Of a DNA stretch of 64,000 nucleotides, positions 61,442 to 64,000 are shown piece by piece. Position 1 is the stretch's first letter, and every line of letters begins with the position of its first letter. The notes under the pieces were generated by a model. That model did no database searches. It had not been told where the DNA came from and saw only the letters and a program-made list of their open reading frames with translations. Source of the stretch: Polystyrenella longa (GTDB lineage Bacteria; Planctomycetota; Planctomycetia; Planctomycetales; Planctomycetaceae); NCBI RefSeq assembly GCF_007750395.1, contig NZ_CP036281.1:95211-159210 (forward strand), written 5' to 3'. Made by a program: the position numbers and the translations under genes.

Positions 61442-61933
61442 TTAGAAACTGAGGATGGCATCAATATTTAAAATGACAAACAGTCGATCATCCAATCGAA
61501 ATACGCCAGTCGTCACGTCACGCCAACGGGCATCGAGTGTCGGTGGTACGGATTTCATCAAATCACGAGAAACATTGATCACATCGCCAACTTCATCTAC
61601 CAGCAAACTGAATGGTTCGTTCTTATTTCGGATGACGACATTCATGCTTCCCTGTTCTGATTCAAACGGAGGCAGCCCGAGACGTCGTCGGAGATCGAGG
61701 GCGGTGACAATCTGACCTCGCAGATTAACGAGCCCGGCAATCTCTGCTCGAGACTTGGGAGTACGAGCGATGCTTTGCGGGTTCAGTACTTCCTGTACGG
61801 AGTTGACTGGCACGCCGAGTAATTGATTGTCGACCCAGAAAGAGACGTATTGATTCTCGTAATCGAGTTCACTGCTCATTTGCGAGTGGTCGTGTCCTCT
61901 GACCGGATTCTTTTTCACAGTAGATTGGCTCAT
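61442..61933 (-). CDS. cheW: Chemotaxis coupling protein CheW
   Basis: 163 residues. [39 protein letters not shown] and [12 protein letters not shown] are typical CheW strands and the receptor-binding groove. A 25-residue N-terminal extension precedes the domain. It overlaps cheA by ATGA (61930-61933), so the pair is translationally coupled, and lies 50 bases upstream of mcp. Confidence 0.94.
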   Translation of the reverse strand: MSQSTVKKNPVRGHDHSQMSSELDYENQYVSFWVDNQLLGVPVNSVQEVLNPQSIARTPKSRAEIAGLVNLRGQIVTALDLRRRLGLPPFESEQGSMNVVIRNKNEPFSLLVDEVGDVINVSRDLMKSVPPTLDARWRDVTTGVFRLDDRLFVILNIDAILSF

Positions 61934-64000
61934 GATGCGCGGGCTCCTGATTCGGAGATTGCGCGGGAGCGGACAATCTCTTCGATAGTGTCTATGAGTT
62001 GTTTAGCGTTGAACTTTTTCAGAAAGCGGTTGAAGCCCATTTGCTCGGCATATTGCTCGTCTGATTTTGCCGAGAGAGAAGTCATGGCGATCATTGGGAT
62101 GGTCGACATGTCGGATCGACCGCGAACCCATTTCGCAAACGCAAAGCCATCCATCACAGGCATCTCGATGTCCGAAATGATGAAGTCGAACCGCTCGCCA
62201 TGTTCGATCATTTCTATCGCGTTTACGGCGCTACTTTGTGTGTTGACCCGATATCCGTTGGACTCCAGCGCGGTGGTGACCAACTGGCGGAAGAAAAGAG
62301 AGTCGTCCACGACGAGAATATCCAGCTTCTTATGGTCAGTGGCTCGGTCGTACCAGTGGGGGACAATCGAGGAAATGTAATATTGGGTATCGATGATGTC
62401 GGTGGCACAATTGTTGACAATCGCCGTACCCAGCACACCTTCTCGCTGCGACTGCATACGAATGTCGAGACGCTCGTTCAGGATATCCTTGATTTCATTG
62501 ACCAGCAGACCCATCGAACAATCTCCTTCGGAGAAAACGATAACGGGTTGCGGATCGGGACCTTTTTCAAGTATGTCCATTTCACTAACGGGCTGCAGCG
62601 GTAGTAAGTCACCCCGGTATTGAACGATGAGGCGGTTTCCGCTTCGTTCGATACTCTCACGCGGGAATTCTTCCAGACGCGCGACGAGCGAAAGCGGGAC
62701 AGCCATCGTCGTTTGATTTCCAGGATCGAATAGTAGAAGACTGGTCGTATCGTTCGACTGGTCGAATTCGTTTTCTGCGTTGGAATGGTCCTGCGGAGAT
62801 TTCTGAAGGCCGTTGAATTCGGATGCGATGCCTGCCACGTCCAGAATCATGATGACACGGCCGTCACCGAGAATCGTCGTTCCTTGATAAATGGCGACGT
62901 CTTTCAGCAGGCTGCCCATCGGTTTAACGACAATCTCTTCGGTATCGAACACCTCGGAAACAATCAGTCCCAGCTGGTTCTCTCCTACTTGCACGACCAC
63001 AATGTAAATGTCGTCTTCGTCAGTAAGAGCTCGGTCCAATTCCAGCGTGTCGCTTAGATAGACCAGGGGTAGTAGACGATCTCGCAGGCGGAAAACTTCA
63101 TGTTGGTGGATGCGTTCAATTTTCTGACGGTCTTCAGCTTCCAGACGGACCAGTTCCACTACTCCTAGCTGGGGAATGGCGAAGCATTCGCCGCCACTTT
63201 CGACCACGAGTGCCGAAATGATGGCGAGCGTCAGTGGGATCTTGATCCGGACAGTTGTTCCTTTGCCGAGATTTGTGGCTAGATCGACAGTTCCACCAAT
63301 CTGTTCGATGGCGGTTTTGACCACGTCCATACCCACACCTCGACCAGACACGGAACTAACTTTTTCCGCCGTCGAAAATCCGGGGTGAAAGATCATCGGT
63401 AGAATTTCGCTCTGGGTCATCTTGGCCGCTTCGGCTTCGGTGACCAGTTCGTTTTGAATTGCTTTCTGCAGAACCCGATCTGTATTGATACCAGCACCAT
63501 CGTCTTCGATGCTGATAATGACGTGGCCTCCTTCATGGTAGGCATTCAGATTAATCGTTCCTGTTTCCGGCTTGCCGGAATCGCGTCGAACTTCAGGCAA
63601 TTCGATACCATGGTCGGCCGAATTTCGGACCATATGAGTAAGAGGATCTTTGATGGCATCCAGAACCGTTCGGTCGAGTTCGGTTTCTGATCCGGACATC
63701 TCCAGGTCAATATGACGACCTGTAATCTGACAGAGGTCGCGTACCAGGCGGGGAAGTTTACTCCACGCGTTCCCGATCGGTTGCATTCGGGTTTTCATTA
63801 CTCCTTCCTGCAGGTCGGTGGTGACTCGGTTCAGGTGAGAGATGGAGTGAGAGTACTTAGACTCTTCTTCTGTCCGGGCCAGTTGCAGCAACTGGTTTCG
63901 AGTTAGTACGAGTTCTCCCACAAGGTTCATCAAGCTATCGAGAACGTCAACGTTAACCCGGATCGAGAGATCGGCGACAGACTTACGGGCGACTCCTTCC
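61930..64000 (-). CDS. cheA: Hybrid histidine kinase CheA with receiver domain (5' end beyond window)
   Basis: The reading frame is open to the right edge (residues before 63933 read [20 protein letters not shown]), so HPT/P2 lie outside. Seen: P3 dimer helix [15 protein letters not shown]4 ATPase with N box [34 protein letters not shown]5 CheW-like domain with [13 protein letters not shown]; a second CheW-like domain ([13 protein letters not shown]); and a C-terminal receiver with [23 protein letters not shown], and KKF. The hybrid layout with two CheW-like domains is less common than plain CheA. Coupled to cheW by a 4-bp overlap. Confidence 0.94.
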   Translation of the reverse strand, partial: EGVARKSVADLSIRVNVDVLDSLMNLVGELVLTRNQLLQLARTEEESKYSHSISHLNRVTTDLQEGVMKTRMQPIGNAWSKLPRLVRDLCQITGRHIDLEMSGSETELDRTVLDAIKDPLTHMVRNSADHGIELPEVRRDSGKPETGTINLNAYHEGGHVIISIEDDGAGINTDRVLQKAIQNELVTEAEAAKMTQSEILPMIFHPGFSTAEKVSSVSGRGVGMDVVKTAIEQIGGTVDLATNLGKGTTVRIKIPLTLAIISALVVESGGECFAIPQLGVVELVRLEAEDRQKIERIHQHEVFRLRDRLLPLVYLSDTLELDRALTDEDDIYIVVVQVGENQLGLIVSEVFDTEEIVVKPMGSLLKDVAIYQGTTILGDGRVIMILDVAGIASEFNGLQKSPQDHSNAENEFDQSNDTTSLLLFDPGNQTTMAVPLSLVARLEEFPRESIERSGNRLIVQYRGDLLPLQPVSEMDILEKGPDPQPVIVFSEGDCSMGLLVNEIKDILNERLDIRMQSQREGVLGTAIVNNCATDIIDTQYYISSIVPHWYDRATDHKKLDILVVDDSLFFRQLVTTALESNGYRVNTQSSAVNAIEMIEHGERFDFIISDIEMPVMDGFAFAKWVRGRSDMSTIPMIAMTSLSAKSDEQYAEQMGFNRFLKKFNAKQLIDTIEEIVRSRAISESGARAS

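Overview
The window reads as chromosomal DNA of a planctomycete, probably of the Planctomycetaceae/Gimesia kind. The evidence is a DUF1559 pilin-like protein with an N-terminal [10 protein letters not shown] methylation segment and a C-terminal H-X9-DG motif, a giant secreted protein with the planctomycete LEDRTLLS N-terminal signature, a ribosomal rpsP-trmD-rplS block, flagellar genes and several lineage-type secreted proteins of unknown function. The species assignment is inference.

Region by region. 1-2.4 kb: C-truncated (by the window edge) secreted beta-propeller/DUF11/FG-GAP protein. 2.4-6.7 kb: an AT-richer accessory island with polymorphic-toxin debris: a toxin-end fragment, two small unknown (possibly immunity) genes, a 5'-truncated HINT domain joined to a papain-fold-like toxin with a candidate immunity gene, a 585-bp internally deleted IS1182-like element with inverted ends, and a DUF6896 gene. 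6.9-10.7 kb: yraN, rplS, trmD, rpsP, ffh (all minus). 11.7-13.9 kb: leuCD. 14.1-16.5 kb: an ABC exporter with a coiled-coil ectodomain, preceded by a 23-codon overlapping upstream ORF. 16.7-21 kb: a secreted unknown, a thioredoxin-like protein/DegT aminotransferase pair, and a CobW-type GTPase.

21-27.3 kb: flagellar block flhA-flhF-flhG-(82-aa membrane protein)-fliA/whiG. 28-30.4 kb: Ser/Thr kinase, PP2C phosphatase, csrA. 31-32 kb: thyX. 32-38 kb: a minus-strand block of DegT aminotransferase, KAS III-like synthase, NeuD-like acetyltransferase, acyl carrier protein, Dabb protein and membrane glycosyltransferase, suggesting ACP-dependent acylation of an amino sugar. 38.5-41.7 kb: a Cys/Tyr/Gln-rich secreted protein, a GNAT, and a repeat-built coiled-coil membrane protein. 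42.2-46.4 kb: a plus-strand fatty-acid/polyketide-like set (FabZ-FabG-long ACP-FabZ-FabF), followed by an alpha/beta hydrolase and an FHA protein.

48.8-64 kb: signalling. A LuxR-type response regulator, CheX-like and CheY proteins, an HDOD-GGDEF protein, an NhaD-like antiporter, a DUF4198/DUF1559/Cys-rich secreted trio, and a chemotaxis operon with a soluble globin-PAS-PAS-PAS methyl-accepting protein, CheW and a hybrid CheA that runs off the right edge. No tRNA, rRNA or CRISPR array was seen. Several hairpin terminators and a candidate short inverted-repeat family were found. Gene calls rest on motif recognition by eye; no database search was run.
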